DNA of 7,218 bases from Bacteroidales bacterium UBA1173 (GTDB taxonomy: Bacteria; Bacteroidota; Bacteroidia; Bacteroidales; F082), in assembly GCA_002311655.1 (NCBI GenBank), contig DBYZ01000018.1, positions 7,418 to 14,635 on the forward strand, in the 5' to 3' direction. The position numbers and the translations under genes were made by a program. Positions 1-6,600 of this stretch are shown here, piece by piece. Each line of letters begins with the position of its first letter. Within the stretch, counting starts at the first letter, position 1. The notes beneath the pieces were generated by a model. The model was not told the DNA's origin. It saw only the letters and a program-made list of their open reading frames with translations, and searched no databases.

Positions 1-327
1 CGCCGTGGTATGGTTATTGCAAAACCAGGTTCAATCAAGCCTCACAAACACTTCAAAGGTGAAGTTTACGTCCTTTCAAAGGATGAAGGCGGTCGTCACA
101 CCCCATTCAGAAACAAATATCGTCCACAGTTCTACTTCAGAACAACTGACGTTACAGGTGAAATCACCCTTCCAGAAGGAATGGAAATGGTTATGCCAGG
201 TGACCACGTCACTATCGAAGTGAACTTGATTTCAGAAATCGCTATGGACAAAGGTCTCCGCTTCGCTATCCGTGAAGGTGGTAGAACAGTCGGTTCAGGT
301 CAGGTTACAGAAATCATTGACGACTAA
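1..327 (+). CDS. tuf: Elongation factor Tu, C-terminal part (5' truncated by window edge)
   Basis: EF-Tu is the GTPase that carries aminoacyl-tRNA to the ribosomal A site. The frame is open from base 1 (first residues RRGM) and ends at TAA 325-327, giving 108 residues; the family is about 395 residues long, so roughly the last quarter is present. This covers the end of domain II and all of domain III. Highly conserved EF-Tu blocks are visible: AKPGSIKPH, SKDEGGRHTPF, YRPQFYFRTTDVTG, MVMPGD and the near-terminal LRFAIREGGRTVGSG. The GTP-binding domain lies upstream of the window. The downstream neighbour is tRNA-Trp, 40 bp away, then secE; the order tuf-trnW-secE-nusG is common in bacteria. 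No frameshift or odd residue is seen. The identification is certain. Confidence 0.98.
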   Translation, partial: RRGMVIAKPGSIKPHKHFKGEVYVLSKDEGGRHTPFRNKYRPQFYFRTTDVTGEITLPEGMEMVMPGDHVTIEVNLISEIAMDKGLRFAIREGGRTVGSGQVTEIIDD

Positions 328-336
328 GAATAACTC

Positions 337-363
337 CAGAGTGCTCCTAACACGAGCACTCTG
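337..363 (+). terminator. Stem-loop between tuf and tRNA-Trp
   Basis: CAGAGTGCTC (337-346) pairs perfectly with GAGCACTCTG (354-363), a 10-bp stem with a 7-nt loop (CTAACAC). It starts 9 bases after the tuf stop codon and ends 4 bases before the tRNA 5' end. No T-run follows (the next bases are ACAC and then the tRNA), so it is not a textbook intrinsic terminator. It could be a partial terminator, a 3' end stabiliser for tuf mRNA, or a structure that sets up processing of the tRNA from the transcript. The stem is directly visible; the role is inference. Confidence 0.6.
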
Positions 364-367
364 ACAC

Positions 368-440
368 ACAGGCGTAGCTCAATTGGTAGAGTGGTGGTCT
401 CCAAAACCATAGGTTGAGGGTTCGAGCCCTTCCGCCTGTG
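368..440 (+). tRNA. trnW: tRNA-Trp (anticodon CCA)
   Basis: The full cloverleaf can be folded by eye. The acceptor stem ACAGGCG (368-374) pairs perfectly with CGCCTGT (433-439), and the discriminator base is G440, as expected for bacterial tRNA-Trp. The D stem is GCTC (377-380) with GAGT (389-392), including one G-U pair. The anticodon stem is GTGGT (394-398) with ACCAT (406-410), and the loop CTCCAAA holds the anticodon CCA at 401-403. The T arm is GAGGG (416-420), loop TTCGAGC, CCTTC (428-432). The 3' CCA is not encoded (CTA follows G440), so it must be added by the nucleotidyltransferase. The gene sits between tuf and secE and is probably cut out of a longer transcript. Confidence 0.97.
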
Positions 441-466
441 CTAATAAGAAAAACAGTTCAAACAAA

Positions 467-658
467 ATGAAAAAGTTCATAAACTACGTAAAAGAATGTT
501 ACACCGAGTTAGTCCAGAAAGTAAGCTGGCCAACTTGGAAAGAACTGCAAAGTAGTGCTGTCGTCGTATCCATTGCTTCCCTTATCATCGCTTTAGTGGT
601 GTACTTGATGGATAAGTCTTTTGAAACCTTGCTGGAGGCGTTCTATCGTATCTTCTAA
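467..658 (+). CDS. secE: Preprotein translocase subunit SecE
   Basis: SecE is the small essential membrane subunit that clamps SecY in the SecYEG channel, through which unfolded proteins cross or enter the inner membrane. The protein has 63 residues, typical of the short single-span form (the E. coli protein has three spans). An amphipathic N-terminal helix (residues 1-18) precedes the family signature KVSWPTWKE (18-26), followed by one hydrophobic segment at about 31-48. The ATG at 467 is the natural start: MKKFINYVKE matches the usual N-terminus, and A-rich DNA (AAACAAA) lies just before it without a Shine-Dalgarno match. It lies 26 bp after tRNA-Trp and 59 bp before nusG. The secE-nusG pairing is very widely conserved and supports the call. 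Confidence 0.96.
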   Translation: MKKFINYVKECYTELVQKVSWPTWKELQSSAVVVSIASLIIALVVYLMDKSFETLLEAFYRIF

Positions 659-717
659 CAAGGAAATGTTTGATCTAAAAAATCATCATTCAACTACTTT
701 ATTAAATCACAGATAAG

Positions 718-1272
718 ATGAGTGAGCAGAACGAAAAGAAATGGTATGTGATTCGCGCGATAAGCGGCAAAGAGAAAAAAGTAAAAGAGTATCTCGATGC
801 TGAGTTGTCACGCAATACTGCATTACAGGATCTGATTTCACAAGTGTTGATCCCGACAGAGAAGGTGTATTCGGTGAGAAACGGCAAGAAAGTCAGCAAG
901 GAAAGAAATTACCTTCCTGGCTACGTTCTCATTGAGACCATTCTTGATGCCGAGGTCATGCATCTTATCAAGGAAACACCGAATGTGCTGGGATTCCTCG
1001 GCACACGCGGTGGCGATCCTGACCCGCTCCGTCCATCGGAAGTCAAACGTATCTTAGGAAAAGTTGACGAGATGACAGAAAACGGCGAAGGTTCGGAACT
1101 CGAGTTCATTGTAGGCGAGACCGTGACAGTCAACGACGGACCGTTCTCCAGTTTCAGTGGCGTGATCGAAGAGGTCAACGATGAGAAGAAAAAGCTCAAA
1201 GTTATGGTGAAGATCTTCGGTCGCAAGACACCTCTTGAACTCAGCTACTTCCAGGTGAAGAGAGAGAGTTAA
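718..1272 (+). CDS. nusG: Transcription termination/antitermination factor NusG
   Basis: NusG binds the RNA polymerase clamp, affects pausing and Rho-dependent termination, and can link polymerase to the leading ribosome. The protein has 184 residues, a normal length. The NGN domain spans about residues 7-118: KKWYVIRAISGKEKKV at the start, LIPTEKVY, the LPGYV strand (66-70) and TPNVLGFLG (88-95). A short acidic linker (119-128) leads to the KOW domain at about 132-182, with VNDGPFSSFSGVIEEV and a conserved FGRKTPLEL near the end. The ATG at 718 is supported by the conserved N-terminus. The 59-bp spacer after secE (659-717) is AT-rich and shows no clear hairpin, Shine-Dalgarno or promoter. 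rplK follows after 45 bp, the usual gene order. Confidence 0.97.
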   Translation: MSEQNEKKWYVIRAISGKEKKVKEYLDAELSRNTALQDLISQVLIPTEKVYSVRNGKKVSKERNYLPGYVLIETILDAEVMHLIKETPNVLGFLGTRGGDPDPLRPSEVKRILGKVDEMTENGEGSELEFIVGETVTVNDGPFSSFSGVIEEVNDEKKKLKVMVKIFGRKTPLELSYFQVKRES

Positions 1273-1317
1273 GAATAATGGTTAGTGTTTTCATTTAACT
1301 TTTTATAAGAAATTCAA

Positions 1318-1755
1318 ATGAAAGAAGTAAGCGGATTAATTAAACTGCAAATCAAAGGAGGAGCCGCTAATCCAGCACCACCTGTCGGACCAGCATTAGG
1401 TTCAAAGGGTGTGAACATCATGGAATTTTGCAAGCAGTTCAATGCTCGTACACAGGATCAGGCCGGTAAGGTTTTGCCAGTCATCATCACTGTTTACAAA
1501 GACAAGAGCTTTGACTTCGTTGTAAAAGCATCTCCAGTAGCTGTCTCTGTACTCGAGGCTGCAAAAGTCGCCAAGGGATCAAAAGAGCCTAACCGTTCAA
1601 AGGTTGGTTCAATCTCATGGGACCAGGTACGTGCAATCGCTGAAAACAAGATGAAGGACTTGAACTGCTTCACCATTGAATCAGCAATGAGCATGGTCGC
1701 CGGCACAGCTCGTAGCATGGGTGTTAAGATTACAGGCGAATCACCTTTAAAGTAA
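1318..1755 (+). CDS. rplK: 50S ribosomal protein L11
   Basis: L11 binds 23S rRNA at the GTPase-associated centre at the base of the stalk. It is the partner of thiopeptide antibiotics and is needed for RelA activation. The protein has 145 residues, slightly above the usual 140-142. The N-terminal domain carries the signature NPAPPVGPALGSKGVNIMEF (residues 18-37), including the prolines of the thiostrepton-linked helix. The RNA-binding C-terminal domain begins around residue 75 and ends with GTARSMGVKI. The start at 1318 gives MKEVSGLIKLQ, which aligns with the family start minus a residue or two. The 45-bp upstream spacer is AT-rich with a T-run; I do not see a recognisable L1-binding mRNA structure there. 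rplA follows after 43 bp. Confidence 0.98.
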   Translation: MKEVSGLIKLQIKGGAANPAPPVGPALGSKGVNIMEFCKQFNARTQDQAGKVLPVIITVYKDKSFDFVVKASPVAVSVLEAAKVAKGSKEPNRSKVGSISWDQVRAIAENKMKDLNCFTIESAMSMVAGTARSMGVKITGESPLK

Positions 1756-1798
1756 GACTAAGTCTTAAGCATTTGTAGAACAAACAAAAAATTAAAAA

Positions 1799-2494
1799 AT
1801 GGCAAAAGTATCTAAAAACAGAAAAGAAGCTTTAGCTAAGTTCGACAAAAGCAAGGTCTACTCCTTGACAGAAGCTGTTGATATCGTAAAACAGATCACT
1901 TACACCAAGTTCGATGCTTCAGTTGATATCAACGTACGTTTAGGTGTCGATCCACGTAAAGCCAATCAGATGGTTCGTGGTAGTGTGACACTGCCTCACG
2001 GTACAGGTAAAGTTACCCGCGTGTTGGTATTATGTACGCCAGATAAAGCACAGGAAGCTCTCGAAGCAGGTGCTGATTTCGTCGGATTCGAGGACTATGT
2101 CCAGAAGATCAAAGACGGTTGGACCGATGTCGATGTAATTATCACAATGCCTTCATTGATGCCAAAGGTTGGTGCTCTTGGTAGAATCCTCGGACCACGT
2201 GGATTGATGCCAAACCCGAAGACCGGCACAGTGACAATGGAAATTGGTAAAGCTGTTAAGGAAGTGAAAGCTGGTAAGATTGATTTCAAAGTTGACAAGT
2301 ACGGAATCATCGACAGCCGCATTGCAAAAGTGAGCTTCCCAGCTGAGAAGATTTATGAGAACGCAAAGGAAATCCTTGCTATGATCATCAAATTGAAACC
2401 AGCAGCAGCTAAAGGTACTTACATTAAGAGTATCTACATCTCAAGTACAATGAGTCCGGGTGTTCAAGTGGACGTCAAATCAGTAGCCATCTAA
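1799..2494 (+). CDS. rplA: 50S ribosomal protein L1
   Basis: L1 forms the mobile L1 stalk that helps release E-site tRNA from the ribosome. In many bacteria it also represses its own operon by binding the rplK-rplA mRNA. The protein has 231 residues, a normal length. Recognisable parts are the basic N-terminus, RGSVTLPHGTGK (60-71) in the RNA-binding domain I, and the family signature GPRGLMPNPKTGTV (132-145) in domain II. The chain returns to domain I near the C-terminus, with YISSTMSPGVQVD. The ATG at 1799 directly follows an A-rich tract (AAAAAATTAAAAA), a typical Bacteroidota start context. Only 20 bp separate its stop from rplJ, so the two are almost certainly on the same transcript. Confidence 0.98.
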   Translation: MAKVSKNRKEALAKFDKSKVYSLTEAVDIVKQITYTKFDASVDINVRLGVDPRKANQMVRGSVTLPHGTGKVTRVLVLCTPDKAQEALEAGADFVGFEDYVQKIKDGWTDVDVIITMPSLMPKVGALGRILGPRGLMPNPKTGTVTMEIGKAVKEVKAGKIDFKVDKYGIIDSRIAKVSFPAEKIYENAKEILAMIIKLKPAAAKGTYIKSIYISSTMSPGVQVDVKSVAI

Positions 2495-2514
2495 CCCCTT
2501 AAATAAGTATTGAC

Positions 2515-3036
2515 ATGAGAAAAGAAGATAAAGAAGTTATCATTAACTCGATAGTGGACCAGTTGACAGCATGTCCTAATTTCTACTTGACAGACATCGA
2601 GGCATTGAATGCCGACAAGACAAGCCAGTTGAGAAGACAGTGCTTCAACAGCCAGGTCAAGCTTGTTGTGGTGAAGAACGCATTACTGAAGAAGGCCATG
2701 CAGAGAGTCGGTAAGGATTACGGTGATCTTTACGACGTTTGCAAAGGCACAACAGCAATGATGTTGTCAGAGAATGGCAACGCCCCTGCAAAGCTGATCA
2801 AGAAGTTCCGCAAGACTTGTGACAAGCCAATCCTTAAGGGAGCATACATTGAAGAGTGTGTGTACACTGGCGACAACATGCTTGACGCATTGTGCAACAT
2901 CAAGTCTAAGAACGAACTCATCGCTGACGTTATCGCATTGCTCCAGTCACCAGCCAAGAACGTTATCAGCGCTCTTCAGAGTGGCGGCAACAAGCTCAGC
3001 GGCATAGTGAAGACCTTATCCGAGAGACCGGAATAA
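2515..3036 (+). CDS. rplJ: 50S ribosomal protein L10
   Basis: L10 anchors the L7/L12 dimers to 23S rRNA and forms the flexible base of the stalk. The protein has 173 residues, within the family range. The N-terminal RNA-binding domain shows FYLTDIEALNADKTSQLRR, then VVKNALLKKAM (a conserved helix that touches rRNA) and the KGTTAMMLSE strand. The C-terminal helix (about 140-170, SPAKNVISALQSGGNKLSGIVKTL) is the part that binds L7/L12. The start codon follows the rplA stop by 20 bp, with no Shine-Dalgarno match. That spacer is too short for the L10 leader structure that controls rplJL in gammaproteobacteria and Firmicutes. rplL lies 75 bp downstream. Confidence 0.97.
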   Translation: MRKEDKEVIINSIVDQLTACPNFYLTDIEALNADKTSQLRRQCFNSQVKLVVVKNALLKKAMQRVGKDYGDLYDVCKGTTAMMLSENGNAPAKLIKKFRKTCDKPILKGAYIEECVYTGDNMLDALCNIKSKNELIADVIALLQSPAKNVISALQSGGNKLSGIVKTLSERPE

Positions 3037-3040
3037 TTCA

Positions 3041-3055
3041 GAATGATTATCATTC
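3041..3055. repeat. 15-bp palindrome in the rplJ-rplL spacer
   Basis: GAATGAT and ATCATTC flank a single T, a perfect 7-1-7 inverted repeat that begins 5 bases after the rplJ stop. As RNA it could form a 6-bp hairpin with a 3-nt loop. As DNA its core (AATGAT-T-ATCATT) resembles the centre of the classical E. coli Fur box. It may equally be a chance palindrome in AT-rich DNA or a small mRNA processing element. The symmetry is directly visible; no function can be assigned. Confidence 0.4.
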
Positions 3056-3061
3056 ACAGAG

Positions 3062-3111
3062 ATTAAAAAGAAAAATAAAAATAATTGTATAACAAATAAA
3101 AACGTAAAAAA
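3062..3111 (+). promoter_or_regulatory. A-rich translation leader of rplL
   Basis: The 50 bases before the rplL start are about two-thirds A, with only a handful of G or C, and end in an unbroken AAAAAA just before ATG. No Shine-Dalgarno sequence is present. In Bacteroidota, unstructured A-rich leaders take the place of Shine-Dalgarno pairing. This is the most extreme example in the window and it precedes the gene whose product is needed in several copies per ribosome. A role as a translation booster is inference from composition and position. Confidence 0.5.
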
Positions 3112-3492
3112 ATGGCAGATTTAAAAGCTTTTGCTGAACAATTAGTAAACCTTACAGTGAAAGAGGTTAATGAACTCGCAGCAATTTTGAAAGAAGAATA
3201 CGGTATCGAACCAGCCGCAGCAGCAGTTGCAGTAGCAGCTCCAGCAGCAGGTGGTGAAGCCGCAGCAGCAGCTGAAGAAAAGACTTCATTCGACGTTATC
3301 CTCAAATCAGCCGGCGCACAGAAACTCGCAGTCGTGAAGCTCGTTAAGGACTTAGCAAGCCTCGGACTTAAAGAAGCTAAAGACTTAGTTGACGCTGCTC
3401 CTAAAGCTGTTAAAGAAGGCGTGAGCAAAGAAGAAGCTAATGCACTCAAGACTCAACTCGAGGCAGCTGGTGCAGAAGTCGAAATAAAATAA
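3112..3492 (+). CDS. rplL: 50S ribosomal protein L7/L12
   Basis: L7/L12 is the multi-copy stalk protein that recruits translation factors such as EF-Tu and EF-G and stimulates their GTPase activity. The protein has 126 residues, standard for the family. The N-terminal dimerisation domain (1-33, ending KEEYGIEP) binds L10. The Ala/Gly-rich hinge (34-56, AAAAVAVAAPAAGG and following) is flexible. The C-terminal domain (57-126) starts EKTSFDVIL, contains the factor-binding helix GLKEAKDLV (85-93) and ends GAEVEIK. The gene has an A-rich leader. It is followed by a 138-bp spacer with a strong stem-loop before rpoB, which would let rplL be made in excess over rpoB. Confidence 0.98.
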   Translation: MADLKAFAEQLVNLTVKEVNELAAILKEEYGIEPAAAAVAVAAPAAGGEAAAAAEEKTSFDVILKSAGAQKLAVVKLVKDLASLGLKEAKDLVDAAPKAVKEGVSKEEANALKTQLEAAGAEVEIK

Positions 3493-3511
3493 GTTTATTT
3501 CCTGCTACAAC

Positions 3512-3563
3512 AGGCATAAATACCTCAGCCCCTCCATATAGACGGGGGTTGAGGTTTGTGCCT
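3512..3563 (+). terminator. Compound stem-loop after rplL (probable attenuator or processing site)
   Basis: The inner stem is CCTCAGCCCC (3523-3532) with GGGGTTGAGG (3545-3554), ten pairs including one G-U; T3533-G3544 could add an eleventh. The outer stem is AGGCATAAA (3512-3520) with TTTGTGCCT (3555-3563), nine pairs including one T-G, separated from the inner stem by a two-base bulge (TA). The inner stem is GC-rich and followed by TTTGTG, only a weak U-tract, so termination would be partial. In E. coli the rplL-rpoB spacer holds an attenuator and an RNase III site that lower rpoBC relative to rplL. This structure sits at the same place and probably serves the same end. The pairing is seen; the function is inferred. 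Confidence 0.7.
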
Positions 3564-3591
3564 ATATTGTGTTGTATTCCGCCGTCTATAT
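3523..3591 (+). promoter_or_regulatory. Candidate H-type pseudoknot in the rplL-rpoB leader
   Basis: The loop of the inner stem and its first stem bases, ATATAGACGG (3536-3545), are exactly complementary to CCGTCTATAT (3582-3591) downstream. With the inner stem left intact, ATATAGAC (3536-3543) can still pair with GTCTATAT (3584-3591), giving stem 1 of 10 bp, a 3-nt first loop, stem 2 of 8 bp and a long third loop. These are normal H-type pseudoknot proportions. The alternative is that the full 10-bp pairing opens the top of stem 1. The element ends 39 bases before the rpoB start, so it could affect readthrough, mRNA processing or rpoB translation. Its regulatory role is a hypothesis. Confidence 0.4.
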
Positions 3592-3598
3592 AATATAA

Positions 3599-3606
3599 TA
3601 GCTTTA
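3599..3606 (+). promoter_or_regulatory. Weak candidate -7 box for rpoB
   Basis: TAGCTTTA resembles the Bacteroidota -7 consensus TAnnTTTG in all but the last fixed base. It is placed after the rplL stem-loop and would give a transcript starting close to 3613, a short distance before the rpoB start. No good TTTG -33 box is present at the usual distance (only TTG at 3572-3574, too far upstream). In AT-rich DNA such a match is weak evidence; readthrough from rplL may be the only source of rpoB mRNA. Confidence 0.2.
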
Positions 3607-3630
3607 AATAACAATTAAAACATAAACACT

Positions 3631-6600
3631 TTGGCAGACATTAAATTAGATAGAATCAGTTTCGCGTCAATCAAGAAGCCTTTCGACTATCCTGATTTTC
3701 TGGATATTCAGCTGAAGTCATTCCGTGATTTCTTCCAGCTCGAGACTAATCCCGACAATCGTAAAAACGAAGGCCTGTTCAAGGTATTTGCGGAGAATTT
3801 CCCTATTACCGACGCCAGAAACAACTTTGTACTCGAGTTCCTCGACTACTACATTGATGCCCCACAATATACTATCGCTGAATGTATAGAACGTGGCTTG
3901 AGCTATTGCGTAAGACTCAAGGCAAAACTGAAACTTTCATGCAACGATGAGGAGCATGAAGATTTCGAGACCGTCGTCCAAGATGTGTATCTCGGCTTGA
4001 TTCCGTATATGACACCACAGGGTACTTTCGTCATAAACGGCGCAGAACGTGTTGTTGTATCACAGTTACACCGTTCTCCGGGCGTTTTCTTCGGCTCAAG
4101 CGTGCACACCAACGGAACGACGCTGTATTCAGCGCGTATCATCCCGTTCAAGGGCTCCTGGATGGAATTCTCGACCGATATCAGCAACGTGATGTATGCC
4201 TATATCGACCGCAAGAAGAAGTTGCCTATCACCACATTGCTCCGTGCTATCGGATATGAGACCGATAAGGACATCCTCGACATTTTCAACCTCGCCGAGG
4301 AAGTGAAGGTGACAAAGAGCGGTTTGAAACGTGTGGTGGGTCGTCGCCTCGCAGCAAAAGTGTTGCACTCATGGTTTGAAGACTTCATCAACGAAGAGAC
4401 TGGTGAATGCGTGACAATCGAGCGTAACGAAATCATCATCGAACGCGGTGTCATCCTCGAAAACGAACACATCGATAAGATTATCGAGAAGGGCGTTAAG
4501 ACCATTCTCCTCGACAGAGAAGAGATCAATACCAACGACTACGCCATCATTTTCAACACATTACAGAAAGATACCACAAACTCGGAGAAAGACGCTGTCG
4601 AATACATCTACCGCCAGCTCCGCAACGCTGAACCGCCAGATGAGGAAACAGCACGCGACATCATCAAGAAGTTGTTCTTCTCCGACAAACGTTATGACCT
4701 TGGAGAAGTCGGCCGTTACCGTATCAACCGCAAGCTCGGCTTGAACATTCCGGAAGACGTCAAGGTTTTGACAAATGAAGATATAATCGCTATCATCAAG
4801 TATTTGATCGAGCTTTCAAACAGCAAGGCAGAAGTTGATGATATCGACCACTTGAGCAACCGTCGTATCAGAACCGTGGGCGAGCAGTTGTACGCACAGT
4901 TCGGCGTTGGTCTTGCACGTATGGCAAGAACAATCCGTGAGCGTATGAACGTCCGTGACAACGAGTCATTCACACCAACCGATTTGATCAATGCAAAGAC
5001 ATTGTCATCGGTCATCAACTCGTTCTTCGGCACCAACCAACTGTCACAGTTCATGGATCAGACCAACCCGTTGTCAGAGTTGACACACAAACGTCGTATC
5101 TCTGCTTTGGGTCCTGGCGGTATCTCACGTGACCGTGCAGGTTTCGAGGTGCGTGACGTTCACTACACACACTACGGACGTCTCTGTACAATTGAGACAC
5201 CTGAAGGTCCAAACATCGGTCTTATCTCTTCACTCTGCGTGTTCGCTAAGATCAACAACCTCGGATTCATTGAGACTCCTTACCGTGAGGTTAAGGAAGG
5301 CAATGTCGATTTCCAGAATCCGCCTGTTTATCTCACCGCAGAAGAGGAAGACAACAAGATTATCGCTCAGGCATGCACCGCTATGGATGACGAAGGTCAT
5401 ATCACAGAGGAGATGCTGAAAGCACGTTATGTGGCTGATTATCCTATTGTCACACCAGACCAGCTCGACCTCATCGACGTGGCACCTAACCAGATGTCAT
5501 CTGTCGCTGCATCATTGATTCCGTTCTTGGAGCACGACGACGCTAACCGTGCTTTGATGGGATCTAACATGATGCGTCAGGCAGTGCCGTTGATGGCTCC
5601 TGAGGCCCCGATTGTCGGAACAGGTATTGAACATTATGTGGCAAGGGATTCACGTACATTAGTCGAAGCTGAAGGCGACGGCGAAGTAATTTTTGTCGAT
5701 TCAACAAAGATCACTATCAAGTACGACAGAACCGACAAGGAACGTCTCGTGAGCTTCGATGACGATGTGAAGACATATAACCTTATTAAATATATAAGAA
5801 CAAACCAGAGCACAAGCATCAACCAGAAGCCTATCGTAAGAAAAGGCCAGAAGGTCACAAAGGGACAGATCCTTACAGAAGGTTATGCTACACAGGGTGG
5901 CGACCTCGCATTGGGCCGCAACTTGAAGGTTGCATTCATGCCTTGGAAGGGTTACAACTATGAGGATGCTATCGTGATTTCTGAGAAGATCGTCAAGGAA
6001 GACCTCTTCACTTCAATCCACATCGAGGAATTCACCCTTGAGGTGCGTGACACGAAACGTGGTTTGGAAGAGTTGACCAACGATATCCCGAATGTCAGTG
6101 CAGACGCAACTAAGGATTTGGACGAGAACGGTTTGATCCGCGTCGGTGCCGATGTGAAGGAAGGCGATATATTAATAGGTAAGATCACGCCTAAGGGCGA
6201 GACCGACCCGACACCTGAGGAGAAGCTGTTGCGCGCCATCTTCGGCGACAAGGCAGGCGATGTGAAGAACGCATCACTCAAGGCAGGTCCTTCAATGAAA
6301 GGTGTCGTCATCGGAAAACGCTTGTTCTCACGCGTGGTTAAAGATCGTAAGGCTAAGTCAAAAGATAAGGACATCATCGCTGAACTCGACGCCGAATGCC
6401 AGAAAGAGCTCGACGCCTTGAAGGCTCGCATGATGGAGAAGCTCATGTCGATGTTGAACGGCAGAACTTCAACAGGTGTTTATAACAACTTCAAGGAGAC
6501 CATCATCCCTAAGAAGGTGAAGTTCACCCAGAAGGCTTTGTCACAGATCGATTACATGACTGTCAATCCTTACAAGTGGACTACAGACGCTGAGATTAAC

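Noticed and set aside
669..702. TTTG (669-672) followed by TACTTTAT (695-702) before nusG, a possible promoter
   Set aside because: The -7 half differs from the consensus at two fixed positions and the spacing is slightly long; secE and nusG are usually cotranscribed.
1296..1303. TAACTTTT, similar to the Bacteroidota -7 box, before rplK
   Set aside because: The last base does not match TAnnTTTG, no TTTG -33 box lies at the right distance, and the region is T-rich, so chance matches are likely.
1273..1317. L1-binding autoregulatory site in the rplK leader
   Set aside because: The 45-bp spacer shows no stem with the asymmetric internal loop typical of L1 sites on 23S rRNA or mRNA.
3043..3066. 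Seven-codon mini-ORF (MIIIHRD) in the rplJ-rplL spacer
   Set aside because: Very short, overlaps the palindrome, and has no attenuation hallmarks such as repeated regulatory codons; expected by chance.
3208..3275. GCA/GCAG repeats in rplL as a simple sequence repeat
   Set aside because: They encode the normal Ala-rich hinge of L7/L12; the repeat is imperfect and explained by protein function.
3063..3449. 128-codon open frame on the - strand opposite rplL
   Set aside because: It is the mirror of the Ala-rich rplL coding sequence (GCA/GCT repeats read as Ser/Ala-rich protein); rplL itself is certain and no start context is seen.
5958..6446. 162-codon open frame on the - strand inside rpoB
   Set aside because: Ser-rich, low-complexity shadow of the rpoB frame; the + strand encodes conserved beta-subunit sequence throughout. 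The other antisense and overlapping frames in 3903-7146 fail for the same reason.
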